Source of the DNA: Candidatus Palauibacter scopulicola
GTDB lineage: Bacteria > Gemmatimonadota > Gemmatimonadetes > Palauibacterales > Palauibacteraceae
Length of the DNA stretch: 64,000 nucleotides
Assembly (NCBI RefSeq): GCF_947581915.1
Contig: NZ_CANPWG010000039.1
Span: 1-64,000 of the forward strand
Direction of reading: 5' to 3'
The notes beneath the pieces were generated by a model that was not told where the DNA came from, made no database searches, and saw only the letters and a list, made by a program, of their open reading frames with translations. A program made the position numbers and the translations under genes. Shown here in pieces: positions 26,272 through 35,329 of this stretch; the first letter of the stretch is position 1, and each line of letters begins with the position of its first letter.

Positions 26272-27834
26272 GTGCCGGGGCAGGGCCGCTCCGCGACGCG
26301 CGTCGCCGCCGGTATTCTCGCCAGCCGCATCACCGGGTTTCTGCGAGACGTCATCATCGCCGCCACCTTCGGGGTCGGGCCGGTCACTGACGCCTACGCG
26401 GCCGCGCTGAAGATCCCGAACGCCTTTCGCAACCTCCTCAGCGAAGGCGCCCTCTCCGCCTCCTTCGTGCCGGTGTTCTCCTCGTTGACGGAGCGGGGCG
26501 ACACGGTCGCGGCGCGGAGGCTCGCGCAGGGCGTGCTGGGCGGCCTCCTCGTCCTCTCCGCCCTCGTCGTGGCCGCCGCCGTTGCCACCGCGCCCTGGCT
26601 CCTGTGGATCCTCGCGCCCGGCTACGACGCGGAGCTGAGCGAGCTCACGACGCGCCTCGTGCGCATCCTCTTCCCGATGTCCGGGGTCATGATCGTCGGT
26701 GCGTGGTGTCTCGGCATCCTCACGAGCCACCGCCGCTTCTTCCTCCCCTTCTTCGCGCCCGTCGTCTGGAACCTGTCCCAGATCGCCGGCCTCGTGCTCG
26801 GGGCGCGGCTGGGTTGGGCGCCGCTCATCGTCGTGCTCACCTGGTCCACCCTCGTCGGGAGTGTGCTACAGGTCGCGATCCAGCTGCCCGCCGTGTACCG
26901 CCTGCTCGGAACGCTCCGGCCGCGGGTCGACCTCCGCTTCGAACCCGTGCGCCGCGTCGCGCGCAACGCGATGCCGGTCGCGGCGGGGCAGGGGATCTTC
27001 CAGCTCTCGAGCCTGACCGACGTCTTCGTCGCCAGCCTCCTCGCCGAGGGCGCACTCACGGGCATCTACTTCGCGCAGCGCATCGCGATGGTGCCGATGG
27101 CCCTGTTCGGCGCCTCCGTGGCGGTGGCGGCACTGCCGGAGATGTCCCGGGAGAAGGGGGTCGAGGCCCTGCGCTCCCATCTCTCCACCGGTGTGCGCCG
27201 GGTTGCCTACTTCATCCTTCCGTCGGTCGCCGTGCTCCTCCTGCTCGGGGACGTCGTAACGTCGCTCATCTACGAACGGGGCGAGTTCCGGGCCGAACAC
27301 GTTCCGGTCGTGCGGTGGGGTCTGGGCGCCTACGCGCTGGGACTCATCGCGACGGGCCTCACGAAGCTGTTCGCGAGCGCGTTCCACGCCCTCCAGGACA
27401 CGCGGACGCCGGTGAAGTACGCCATGGCCGGCGTGGGGACCGGCATTCTCATCGGGGCGGCGACCGCGCTGTGGATGGAGGACCGCGGGTTCGGGCTGCG
27501 CGCCGCCGCCGGCCTCGTCTTCGGGAGTTCGGTCGGGGCCTGGGTGAACCTCATCCTCCTCGTGCGCGGGCTTGGGCGGCGGGGCGCGGGGGGCTGGTTC
27601 CTCCCGGTGCGGCGTTCGCTCGGCCGCATGGCGGCTGGCGCCGGCCTCGCGAGCGCCGCCTTCCTGGCGGTTCGCTTCCTCCTCGGGGTCCGCGTCCCGG
27701 ACGGATTCTTCGGCGACGCCGCCCTCCTCGCGGTCGCGCTCATCGCGGGCGGGCTCTGCTATGTCGGCTGCGCCGGCCTCCCGACCGGGCTCCGCACCGT
27801 CGGGGCGCCCCCACCGGCGCAGGGAAGGGAATGA
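26272..27834 (+). CDS. murJ: Lipid II flippase MurJ
   Basis: About 520 residues from GTG 26272, preceded by GAGGGGAAG. It is a 14-helix MATE-like flippase that moves lipid II across the inner membrane. The N-terminal 'GILASRITGFLRDVIIAATFG' (two blocks) contains the conserved Ser-Arg and Arg-Asp of helix 1; 'NAFRNLLSEGALSASFVPVF' follows. Mid-protein 'DVFVASLLAEGALTGIYFAQRI' and 'YERGEFRAEH' are typical. An alternative GTG at 26185 would overlap the previous gene by 71 nt and add a non-conserved tail. It ends in an ATGA overlap with uvrC. Confidence 0.94.
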   Translation: MPGQGRSATRVAAGILASRITGFLRDVIIAATFGVGPVTDAYAAALKIPNAFRNLLSEGALSASFVPVFSSLTERGDTVAARRLAQGVLGGLLVLSALVVAAAVATAPWLLWILAPGYDAELSELTTRLVRILFPMSGVMIVGAWCLGILTSHRRFFLPFFAPVVWNLSQIAGLVLGARLGWAPLIVVLTWSTLVGSVLQVAIQLPAVYRLLGTLRPRVDLRFEPVRRVARNAMPVAAGQGIFQLSSLTDVFVASLLAEGALTGIYFAQRIAMVPMALFGASVAVAALPEMSREKGVEALRSHLSTGVRRVAYFILPSVAVLLLLGDVVTSLIYERGEFRAEHVPVVRWGLGAYALGLIATGLTKLFASAFHALQDTRTPVKYAMAGVGTGILIGAATALWMEDRGFGLRAAAGLVFGSSVGAWVNLILLVRGLGRRGAGGWFLPVRRSLGRMAAGAGLASAAFLAVRFLLGVRVPDGFFGDAALLAVALIAGGLCYVGCAGLPTGLRTVGAPPPAQGRE

Positions 27835-29735
27835 GCGGCCAGCGGTCGTCGCGCGGGCCGGACCTTGACGCGCTGCGCGAGCAGGCGCGGGGGCTGGGTC
27901 ACGAGCCGGGCGTGTACCTGTTTCGGGATGCCGCGGGGGAGGTCCTCTACGTCGGAAAGGCGAAATCGCTCCGCTCGCGCGTCGCCTCCTATTTCGGCGC
28001 CGAGGCGAGCCGTTCCGTAAAGCTCGTCCGCCTCGTGCGGGAGATCGACAGTATCGAGACCTTCCCGGTGCGCTCGGAAGCCGAAGCCCTCCTCCTCGAA
28101 TGGAATCTCATCCGCGAGTTCGGGCCGCGGTTCAACATCCAGCTCCGCGACGACAAGAGCTATCCGTACATCAAGATCACGATCGGGGAGCCCTTCCCGC
28201 GGATCTTCGTGACGCGCCGGCTGCGGGATGACGGATCGCGGTATCTGGGGCCCTTCACCGACGTCGGGGCGATGCGGCGGGCGCTGCGCACGATCAAGCA
28301 GATGTACACCGTGCGATCGTGCCACTACCGGATGCCGGCGGAGCTTCCGCCCCGGCCCTGTCTCGACTATCACATCGGGCGCTGCAAGGCGCCGTGCGCG
28401 GGCCTCCAGTCCGAAGCGGACTATCGGATGATGATCGACGAGATCCTCGAGATCCTCGGAGGGCGGACGGGGGCCGTGAGGCGCTCGGTGGAGAGCCGGA
28501 TGGCGGAGGCCGCCGAAGCGCTGGACTACGAACGGGCGGGGGAGTTGAGGGACGTATTGCGCGGCCTCGACCAGCTCGAGAGCCGGCAAGCGGCGATCGA
28601 CCCCCGAGGCGGGAGCCACGATGCGATCGGCTTCGCGCGCCAGCCGGCGGGCGGGTCGGTGTGCGGCATCGTGCTGAGGGTGCGGGAGGGAAGGCTCGTC
28701 GGTCGGCGGGTCCACTATCTCGCGAACGTCGGCGACGAACCGGACGAAGCCGTGCTCGGGGCCCTCGTGAAGGGGTACTATCTGCGCCAGGCGGACGATG
28801 TCCCGTCGGAACTGCTCGTCCCGGACCCGTTCGACGAGCACGATCTCGTGGAGGAGTACCTCTCGGGCGTCGCCGGACACCGCTTCCGCATCCGGGTGCC
28901 GGCGCGCGGCCCCGGGCTGGAACTGACCCGGGCCGCGAGCCGGAACGCGGCGCACGTGCTGGAACGGGACCGGGTGGAGCGGGGGGACGAGGCGGGGGCG
29001 GGGGTCGAAGCGGCGGGACCCTCGCCCGCCGCGGCGCGGCTGGCGGAGGCGCTCGGGCTGGAGGCCCCGGCGCGGGACATCGTCTGCTTCGACGTGTCGA
29101 CGCTCGCGGGCCGGGAGTCGGTCGGCAGCTGCGTGTGGCTCCGGGACGGCCGGCCGCACAAGGATGAATACCGCAGGTTCCGAATCCGGGACTCGGAAGA
29201 GGGACGGACCGATGACTACGCCATGATGCAGGAGATCGTCTCGCGCTACTTCGACCGGCGCGTCCGGGAGGGACGGGGGCTGCCCGACCTCGTGGTCGTG
29301 GACGGGGGGAGGGGACAGCTGTCGGCGGCGCGACAGGCCATGGATGGCGCCGGCGTCTCGGACCTGCCCACCGTGGCCCTCGCGAAGCGCGAAGAAGAGG
29401 TGTTCCGGCCCGGAACCCCGACGCCGCTGCGGCTTCCACGCGCGGATCCGGGTCTGCACTGGCTGCAGCGGGCGCGCGATGAGGCCCACCGTTTCGCGCT
29501 CCGGTACAACCGGACGCTGCGCCGCCGCCGGGCCCTGCGGTCGAGGCTGAGCGAGATCCCGGGGGTGGGACCGGAGCGCGAGCAGCGTCTGCTGGAGCGG
29601 TTCGGCAGTCTCGACCTCATCCGGCGGGCCACGCCCGCGCAGCTCGCGCGGACGCCGGGGATCGGTCCGGCGACCGCCACCTCGATCCTCACCGCGCTCG
29701 GCGAGGACGACCCGGCCCGGGGCGCCGCGCCGTGA
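27831..29735 (+). CDS. uvrC: Excinuclease ABC subunit C
   Basis: 634 residues, ATG in ATGA overlap with murJ. It makes both incisions in nucleotide excision repair. The N-terminal GIY-YIG nuclease is at ~25-105 (PGVYLFRDAAGEVLYVGKAKSLRSR in two blocks). A four-Cys-like segment near 160-185 (CHYRM, CLDYHIGRCKAPC) fits the known Fe-S-binding UvrC cysteines. UVR motif near 210-245. The RNase H-like C-terminal nuclease has 'IVCFDVSTLAGRESVGS' and 'LVVVDGGRGQLSAA'. Two helix-hairpin-helix motifs close the protein. Confidence 0.97.
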   Translation: MSGQRSSRGPDLDALREQARGLGHEPGVYLFRDAAGEVLYVGKAKSLRSRVASYFGAEASRSVKLVRLVREIDSIETFPVRSEAEALLLEWNLIREFGPRFNIQLRDDKSYPYIKITIGEPFPRIFVTRRLRDDGSRYLGPFTDVGAMRRALRTIKQMYTVRSCHYRMPAELPPRPCLDYHIGRCKAPCAGLQSEADYRMMIDEILEILGGRTGAVRRSVESRMAEAAEALDYERAGELRDVLRGLDQLESRQAAIDPRGGSHDAIGFARQPAGGSVCGIVLRVREGRLVGRRVHYLANVGDEPDEAVLGALVKGYYLRQADDVPSELLVPDPFDEHDLVEEYLSGVAGHRFRIRVPARGPGLELTRAASRNAAHVLERDRVERGDEAGAGVEAAGPSPAAARLAEALGLEAPARDIVCFDVSTLAGRESVGSCVWLRDGRPHKDEYRRFRIRDSEEGRTDDYAMMQEIVSRYFDRRVREGRGLPDLVVVDGGRGQLSAARQAMDGAGVSDLPTVALAKREEEVFRPGTPTPLRLPRADPGLHWLQRARDEAHRFALRYNRTLRRRRALRSRLSEIPGVGPEREQRLLERFGSLDLIRRATPAQLARTPGIGPATATSILTALGEDDPARGAAP

Positions 29736-29923
29736 CGCGCGGTGGACGTCCCCCCGCGGGCCTGTGCGCGCGCTGCCGTCACCGCCGCTGGATCCGGAGC
29801 GACCGCGGCTCCGCCTTCCTCCTCTGCCGGCTGTCGCGCACGGACGCGCGCTTCCGGCGCTATCCGACGCTGCCGGTGCTGCGTTGCGCCGGCTTCGAGG
29901 CGGAAGAGGAAGGACCTCCGTGA
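29732..29923 (+). CDS. Small conserved four-cysteine protein of unknown function
   Basis: 63 residues between uvrC and gltX, with a GTGA overlap at each end. Cysteines are at 12 and 15 (CARC), 32 (LLCRLS) and 52 (LRCAGFE), spaced as a likely zinc knuckle. The pattern 'RSDRGSAFLLCRLSRTD' then 'YPTLPVLRCAGFE' resembles small uncharacterised proteins I associate with several high-GC phyla. No function is known to me. Translational coupling on both sides supports a real gene. Confidence 0.75.
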   Translation: MTRGGRPPAGLCARCRHRRWIRSDRGSAFLLCRLSRTDARFRRYPTLPVLRCAGFEAEEEGPP

Positions 29924-31380
29924 CGCCTTCGACCGCGGCGAAGGCGCGCGTCCGGACCCGTTTCGCGCCGAGCCCGACCGGTGCCCTCCACCTGGGCAAC
30001 GCGCGCACCGCGATCCTGAACTGGCTCTTCGCGCGGCGGCACGGCGGCGCCTTCGTGCTCCGCCTCGAGGATACGGACACCGAGCGCGCGGTACCGGGGG
30101 GGGAGGAGATGATCTACGAGGCCCTCGACTGGCTCGGCATCGCCCCCGACGAAGGGCCGCGGGAGGGGGGACCGTTCGCGCCGTACCGCCAGTTGGCGCG
30201 CGCCGACCGGCACCGGGCCCGCGCGGCGGAGCTGCTGGAATCGGGGAGGGCCTTCCGCTGCTACTGCCGGCCGGACGAACTGGAGGCGCGGCGACAGGCG
30301 GCGATCGCCGCGGGGGAACCCACCGGACGCGATGCGCGCTGCCGCAACCTTCCCGCCGGACGGGCGCGCCGGCATGAGGCCGCGGGGCGGGAGGCCGCGA
30401 TCCGGCTCCGCGTGGAATCCGGACCCATCGAGTTCACCGATCTCCTGAAGGGCACCCTCGCCATCGACGGCGATGACCTGGGGGACCTCGTGCTCGTGCG
30501 CAGCGACGGACGGCCCACGTACAACTTCGCGGTCGCCGTGGACGACATCGAGATGGAGATCAGCCACGTGATCCGGGGGGTGGGCCATCTCTCGAACACG
30601 CCCAAGCAGGTGCTCCTGTACCGGGCGTTCGGGGTGCGGCCGCCGGAGTTCGTCCACATCCCGACCATCCTCGCCCCCGGGGGCGGGAAGCTCTCCAAGC
30701 GGCGCGGGGCGGCCGGGGTCCTCGACTACCGGGAGCGGGGATTCCATCCGGACGCGGTGCTCAACTACCTGTCGCTCCTCTCGTGGTCCTCGGAGGACGG
30801 GGAGGAGTTCCTGAGCCGGGAGGTGCTCGTGGAACGGATCGACCTCGACCGGCTGGGGGCGGCCGACGCCGAGGTGGACGAGGAGAAGATGGCTTGGCTT
30901 TCCGGGCGACACCTGCGGGCGGAACCGGCCGGACGGCTGGCCGGCGAGTGGGCGGGGCGGCTCGACATGGAAGGGCTGGGGCTGAACGACGCCGATCTCC
31001 GCCGCGCGGCGCAGGTGTTCGCCAAGCGCACGCGTCTCCTCTCCGACGTCTCGTCCGAGGTCGAGCCGATCTACCGCGCGCCGGAGACCGGCGGATCCGC
31101 CGCGCGGGAGTCGCTCTCCGGCCCCGCGGCAGCGACCGCGATCCGCCTCGCCCGCGCGGCATGGGCGGACACGGCGTGGCGACCCGAACCCCTCGCCACG
31201 GCGCTTCGCGGCGCGATGCGCGACGCCGGTCTCGCGGGACGTACCTTTTTTCCGCCCGTCCGGGTCGCCCTGACCGGGCAGCTTCACGGCCCCGACCTCG
31301 GCGAGGTCGCCTACGCGCTCGGACGCGAACGCACCCTCGCACGACTCGCGGCAGCGACAGAAAAGGAGCGAAGCGTATGA
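29920..31380 (+). CDS. gltX: Glutamyl-tRNA synthetase
   Basis: 486 residues, GTG start in GTGA overlap with AGGAAGGA ~10 nt upstream. Class I signatures: HIGH-type 'FAPSPTGALHLGNARTA' (~14-30) and KMSKS-type 'GGGKLSKRRGAAG' (~252). A zinc-binding-type CYC...C segment lies near 108-135. It charges tRNA-Glu, and possibly tRNA-Gln if a GatCAB pathway exists; no glnS is seen here. It ends in an ATGA overlap with thrC. Confidence 0.96.
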   Translation: MTPSTAAKARVRTRFAPSPTGALHLGNARTAILNWLFARRHGGAFVLRLEDTDTERAVPGGEEMIYEALDWLGIAPDEGPREGGPFAPYRQLARADRHRARAAELLESGRAFRCYCRPDELEARRQAAIAAGEPTGRDARCRNLPAGRARRHEAAGREAAIRLRVESGPIEFTDLLKGTLAIDGDDLGDLVLVRSDGRPTYNFAVAVDDIEMEISHVIRGVGHLSNTPKQVLLYRAFGVRPPEFVHIPTILAPGGGKLSKRRGAAGVLDYRERGFHPDAVLNYLSLLSWSSEDGEEFLSREVLVERIDLDRLGAADAEVDEEKMAWLSGRHLRAEPAGRLAGEWAGRLDMEGLGLNDADLRRAAQVFAKRTRLLSDVSSEVEPIYRAPETGGSAARESLSGPAAATAIRLARAAWADTAWRPEPLATALRGAMRDAGLAGRTFFPPVRVALTGQLHGPDLGEVAYALGRERTLARLAAATEKERSV

Positions 31381-32516
31381 GCTGGCGCCTCGAATGCGGC
31401 CTCTGCGAGCGACCCGTCGCCCGGGGGCTGGCCACCGTGTGCCCGGACCCGGACTGCGGGAAGCCCCTGCTGGCCCGGTACGACCTCGGAGCCCTGGACG
31501 GCGAAGCGCTGCGGCGGGCCTGGACCGGGCGACAGGGGGGCATGTGGCGTTTTCGGGAGATTATGCCCGTCGAGCCGAACGAGGATCCGGTAACGCTCGG
31601 GGAGGGCGGCACGCCCCTGCTCGAGATCGAGATCGGAGGGGAGTTCGAGGGCCTCAGGCTCATGGTGAAGGACGAGGGCCTCAACCCCACGGGGAGCTTC
31701 AAGGACCGCGGGCTGTGCGCCGCCGTCACGCGGGCGGTGCACGAGGGGGCGAGGGACCTCGTCATTCCGAGCGCCGGAAACGCGGGGGCGGCCCTCGCGG
31801 CCTACGCGGCGCGCGCCGGCGTGCCCTCTCGCCTCTTCATCCCCGAGGACACGCCGGAGGGCGTCGCTCGGCGCTGCGAGCACTACGGCGCCGATATCGT
31901 CCGGGTCGATGGACTCATCGACGAGTGCGGCCGCCTCTCCGCCGAATACGGGGCGGAGACGGGCGCGTTCAACATCTCCACGCTGAAGGAGCCCTACCGG
32001 ATCGAGGGGAAGAAGACGATGATGCTCGAGATCGTCGAAGCGCTCGGCTGGCGGGCGCCCGACGCCATCGTCTATCCCACGGGCGGCGGCACCGGCCTCA
32101 TCGGCAGCGCCAAGACGCTGGCGGAACTGCGGGAATTGGGCCTGATCGACGGCGACACGCGCCTCTACGCGGTGCAGGGCACGGGGTGCGCGCCCATCGT
32201 GCGCGCGCACGCCGCAGGCGAGGCGTACGCCGAGCCATGGCGGAATGCCTCGACCGAAGCCTGGGGGCTCCGCGTCCCGGGTGCGCTCGGAGACTTCCTG
32301 ATGCTCGAAGCCATCCGGGAATCGGGCGGAGGCGGCGTCGCCGTTTCCGACGATGCGATGAAGGTCGGGGCCCTCGAGCTCGGCGCCGCCGGCGTGGGGG
32401 CCGCGATCGAGGGCGGGGCCACCCTCGCCGGGGCACGCGAACTTCGGCGATCCGGAGAACTGCGCGACGGCGAGACGGTTGTCCTCTTCAACACCGGGAA
32501 CCTGCTCACGTACTAG
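31377..32516 (+). CDS. thrC: Threonine synthase
   Basis: 379 residues. A zinc-ribbon N-terminus (Cys7, Cys10, Cys22, Cys27) is followed by the PLP fold type II domain. PLP lysine is Lys109 in NPTGSFKDRG; the phosphate-binding loop is 'YPTGGGTGLIGS' near 227. It converts O-phosphohomoserine to threonine. The zinc-ribbon form is the one shared with plants and many bacteria. Other thr genes are not nearby. A small GC hairpin follows the stop. Confidence 0.93.
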   Translation: MSWRLECGLCERPVARGLATVCPDPDCGKPLLARYDLGALDGEALRRAWTGRQGGMWRFREIMPVEPNEDPVTLGEGGTPLLEIEIGGEFEGLRLMVKDEGLNPTGSFKDRGLCAAVTRAVHEGARDLVIPSAGNAGAALAAYAARAGVPSRLFIPEDTPEGVARRCEHYGADIVRVDGLIDECGRLSAEYGAETGAFNISTLKEPYRIEGKKTMMLEIVEALGWRAPDAIVYPTGGGTGLIGSAKTLAELRELGLIDGDTRLYAVQGTGCAPIVRAHAAGEAYAEPWRNASTEAWGLRVPGALGDFLMLEAIRESGGGGVAVSDDAMKVGALELGAAGVGAAIEGGATLAGARELRRSGELRDGETVVLFNTGNLLTY

Positions 32517-32540
32517 CGCGGGCCGTGGGAAACCCCCGCG
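32517..32540 (+). terminator. Possible terminator hairpin after thrC
   Basis: CGCGGG (32517-32522) pairs with CCCGCG (32535-32540) around a 12-nt loop. There is no T-tract, so it is only a candidate. It coincides with the end of the long overlapping gene chain and lies just before a promoter-like motif. Confidence 0.35.
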
Positions 32541-32570
32541 GGGCTCCGTGCGCTACCGAGGCCTTCCGGC

Positions 32571-32578
32571 TACCTTGA
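32571..32578 (+). promoter_or_regulatory. Weak candidate promoter box TACCTTGA
   Basis: TACCTTGA shares the TAnnTT core with the stronger promoter at 52065. It lies 41 nt before the start of the TPR gene, with a poor CGTG 20 nt upstream in the -33 place. An unrelated TTGACC hexamer overlaps it without a matching -10. Confidence 0.3.
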
Positions 32579-32618
32579 CCGTGGCTGCGACTCAAAACAG
32601 AAACAGGGGTTCAGAGCG

Positions 32619-33947
32619 ATGTCGAACATGGTGCGTACTGGCGCGAGAGCGGCGACCGCCGCCACCCTCGCGTCGATCTTCACTTCCGCGGGACTCTTCG
32701 GGCAGGAATGCGAGTTCGACGCGAACAGCGCGGCCTCCACGGCTTCCGAGGCGATCCAGAGACTGGCCGAGGCCGCAACGGCCGCGGACAGCCTGGACAT
32801 CTTCATGGACGCCTGGGAGGCGCTCGGATCGGATCTCGACAGCGACAACCCGGTGGTTCCCCTGCTGGGCGCCCAGATCCAGATCGGTCTCGGAAACTTT
32901 CCGGATGCCGTCGCGTTTCTCGACCGCTACGACGCTACCGCGGCGCCCGAGTGCATGATGCACGGCGAGGCACAGCGCTACAACGGCTGGGTCCGGCTCT
33001 ACAACCAGGGCGTCACGGCCTACGGCGCATCCGACTACGAGACGGCGCTCGACGCCTTCATGCTTGCGAACGATTTCAATCCCGACCTCCGCACGTACAG
33101 CAACGCGGCCCTCCTGCAGTCGCAGTTGGGAGACAACGCCGGTGCGATCGAGACGTATCGGGCCGCGCTCGCCGCGGACATTCCCGACGCGGACGCGGAG
33201 TCACTGCGCGGCATCGTCCGCGGACTCGGCGATATGCTGGGGGCGGAAGGCAGAGGGGATGAAGCCCTCCAGGCCTACAGCGACTACCTCGCCGGGAATC
33301 CGGACGATGTCGTGATCCAGATCCGGTATGCGGGAGTCCTGGCCGATCAGGGGCAGACCGAGGAGTCGGCGGCGATCTATTCCGCGACGCTCGAGCGCAC
33401 GGACCTGACGTACCAGCAGTGGCTCGAAGTCGGGGTGGGATTCTACAACGCTCAGAACTTCCCGGACGCGGCCACCGCGTTCGGGAAGGCTCGCGAGGGG
33501 AACCCCTATAACAAGGAAGCGATGGAGAACTACGTTAACGCTTCCATCCAGTCCGACCGTCCCGGGCCCGTCATCGCGCTCGCGGACACCCTCACGCAGT
33601 GGTATCCGTACGACGCGCTCGCTCACCAGCTCCGCTTTCAGTCGCTGGGCCGCGCCGCAATGAACGAGCAGGCGATGGAGGCCATGGGCGAGGAGCAGGC
33701 GTTGCCGCTCTCCGTCACGTTCGCGCAGATGGCCGCGGCCGCGAACGGCCGGTACATCGTGCAGCTCGCGTTCACGAACCGCACCGCGTCCGGCACGCTG
33801 CAGATGACGTTCGAGTTCGTCGATGCCGGCGGGCAGGTCGTCACGGAACATACGCAGAGCTTCGGGGCCGATTCCGGCAGCTTCACCTTCGAGATCCAGT
33901 CCGACGTGCCGCTGGCCGGGTTCCGGTACGGAACGATCGGCGGCTGA
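32619..33947 (+). CDS. Secreted tetratricopeptide-repeat protein
   Basis: 442 residues. Signal peptide (~1-28, cleaved near 'AGLFGQE'). The mature part is a chain of TPR-like helical pairs (e.g. 'VTAYGASDYETALDAFMLAN', 'LGDNAGAIETYRAALAAD', 'EGRGDEALQAYSDYLAG'; about residues 120-330). The C-terminal ~90 residues form a beta-rich domain ('YIVQLAFTNRTASGTLQMTF'). Likely a periplasmic or surface scaffold protein. No enzyme motif is visible. It has its own upstream spacer and is followed by a strong hairpin, so it is probably a single-gene transcript. Confidence 0.82.
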   Translation: MSNMVRTGARAATAATLASIFTSAGLFGQECEFDANSAASTASEAIQRLAEAATAADSLDIFMDAWEALGSDLDSDNPVVPLLGAQIQIGLGNFPDAVAFLDRYDATAAPECMMHGEAQRYNGWVRLYNQGVTAYGASDYETALDAFMLANDFNPDLRTYSNAALLQSQLGDNAGAIETYRAALAADIPDADAESLRGIVRGLGDMLGAEGRGDEALQAYSDYLAGNPDDVVIQIRYAGVLADQGQTEESAAIYSATLERTDLTYQQWLEVGVGFYNAQNFPDAATAFGKAREGNPYNKEAMENYVNASIQSDRPGPVIALADTLTQWYPYDALAHQLRFQSLGRAAMNEQAMEAMGEEQALPLSVTFAQMAAAANGRYIVQLAFTNRTASGTLQMTFEFVDAGGQVVTEHTQSFGADSGSFTFEIQSDVPLAGFRYGTIGG

Positions 33948-33989
33948 CCGCTCGGCAGGCCTGCCCTGCCGGGCCGCGGGTCCGGGTGC

Positions 33990-34018
33990 GGGCCGCTCCC
34001 GGGACGTCGGAGCGGCCC
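33990..34018 (+). terminator. Strong hairpin, probable terminator after the TPR gene
   Basis: GGGCCGCTCC (33990-33999) and GGAGCGGCCC (34009-34018) are a perfect 10-bp inverted repeat with a 9-nt loop. No T-tract follows, which is common in very GC-rich genomes. It sits between two same-strand genes in an 88-bp gap. Confidence 0.6.
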
Positions 34019-34035
34019 GACACCAGCGCCAGATC

Positions 34036-35313
34036 ATGATTCGAATCGCCAGCGTCGAGCCGGGGTCAATCGCCGCAGATCTCGAGTTGCCGGCGGGCCT
34101 CGCCGTGCTCGAGATCAACGGCAAGCCCATCCGGGACGGCCTGGACCTTCTCTTCCACCAGGCGGAGCCCGCGCTCCGGGTGCTCGCGGAGCAGCGGACG
34201 GGCGAGCGGCTCCTGTTCGAGATCGAGAAACCGGCGGACGAACCCCTCGGCATCGTCCCGGAGCCCGACAAGATTCGCCGCTGCACGAACGCGTGCCCGT
34301 TCTGCTTCGTGAAGGGAAACCCGAAATCCGACAAGCTGCGGGCGCCGCTGTATGTGAAGGATGACGACTATCGGCTGTCCTTCCTGCACGGCCACTACAT
34401 CACGCTGACGAACCTGCGTCCGGATGACTGGGACCGCATCTTCGAACAGCGACTGTCCCCCCTCTATGTGAGCGTCCACTCCACGGACCCCGAGGTCCGC
34501 CTGGGGATGCTGAAGAACCCCCGGAGCGCGCATATCGGGCAGGATCTCGACCGGCTGGCCGAGGGCCGCATCGCCGTGCACGCGCAGGTCGTCCTCTGTC
34601 CGGAGGTGAACGACGGCGAACACCTGAGACGGACGATCGAAGACCTCTATCGCCGCGGGGACGCAATCCGGTCGCTCTCCATCGTCCCCGTGGGCCTGAC
34701 CTCGTGGAACGCGGCGTTGGGCGGGCGGACGCTCGAACCGGCGGAATGTGGCGCGGCGCTCGACGCCGTCGACGCGATCCGCGAGCGGGCCCTGGCGGAG
34801 CGGGGGCAGGGGTGGTGCTACGCCGCCGACGAGATGTACCTGCAGGCGGGACTCGAACCGCCCGGCGCCGCGTACTTCGACGACCACGAACTCGAGAGCA
34901 ACGGCGTGGGGGCGATCTCCACGCTGACGGATCGCGTGACCGGACAGTTGGAGGCGCTCCGCCCGCTGGAAGGGCGCCGGGTCGTCGCGGTCACGGGGAC
35001 CTCGATGGGGCCGACGCTGACCCGCCTCGCGGGCCGCATCGCCCGGCGCACCGGCGCGGAGGTTTCGACGGTCGCGGTCGAGAACACGCTGTACGGGCCG
35101 ATGGTCACGACGGCCGGCCTCCTGCCGGGCACGGATCACCGGAGCGCACTGCAGGGTGCGGGAGACTTCGACGTGGCCCTCTTCTCGGCGCAGGCGCTGA
35201 ACGACCGAGACCTCTTCCTCGACGACGTGAGCCTCGCCGAGTTGCAGGCCGGTTTTCCCGGCCGCCGGGTCGAGCCTTCGCACGACCTCGTCGACGTCCT
35301 CTCGCGGCTCTAG
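34036..35313 (+). CDS. DUF512 family protein with PDZ-like and Cys-rich (radical-SAM-like) domain
   Basis: 425 residues from ATG 34036; upstream in-frame codons are shadow of the TPR gene. An N-terminal PDZ-like segment (~1-65, 'VEPGSIAADLELPAGLAVLEI' in two blocks) precedes a cluster Cys83-x3-Cys87-x2-Cys90 (RRCTNACPFCFVKG) of radical-SAM/Fe-S type, then a TIM-barrel-like region and the C-terminal DUF512 domain ('VVAVTGTSMGPTLTRLAG', 'NTLYGPMVTTAGLLPG'). The family is widespread in cyanobacteria and clostridia and often sits beside der, as here. Its reaction is unknown. Confidence 0.88.
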   Translation: MIRIASVEPGSIAADLELPAGLAVLEINGKPIRDGLDLLFHQAEPALRVLAEQRTGERLLFEIEKPADEPLGIVPEPDKIRRCTNACPFCFVKGNPKSDKLRAPLYVKDDDYRLSFLHGHYITLTNLRPDDWDRIFEQRLSPLYVSVHSTDPEVRLGMLKNPRSAHIGQDLDRLAEGRIAVHAQVVLCPEVNDGEHLRRTIEDLYRRGDAIRSLSIVPVGLTSWNAALGGRTLEPAECGAALDAVDAIRERALAERGQGWCYAADEMYLQAGLEPPGAAYFDDHELESNGVGAISTLTDRVTGQLEALRPLEGRRVVAVTGTSMGPTLTRLAGRIARRTGAEVSTVAVENTLYGPMVTTAGLLPGTDHRSALQGAGDFDVALFSAQALNDRDLFLDDVSLAELQAGFPGRRVEPSHDLVDVLSRL

Positions 35314-35329
35314 TGTGGTGTCGACACTG

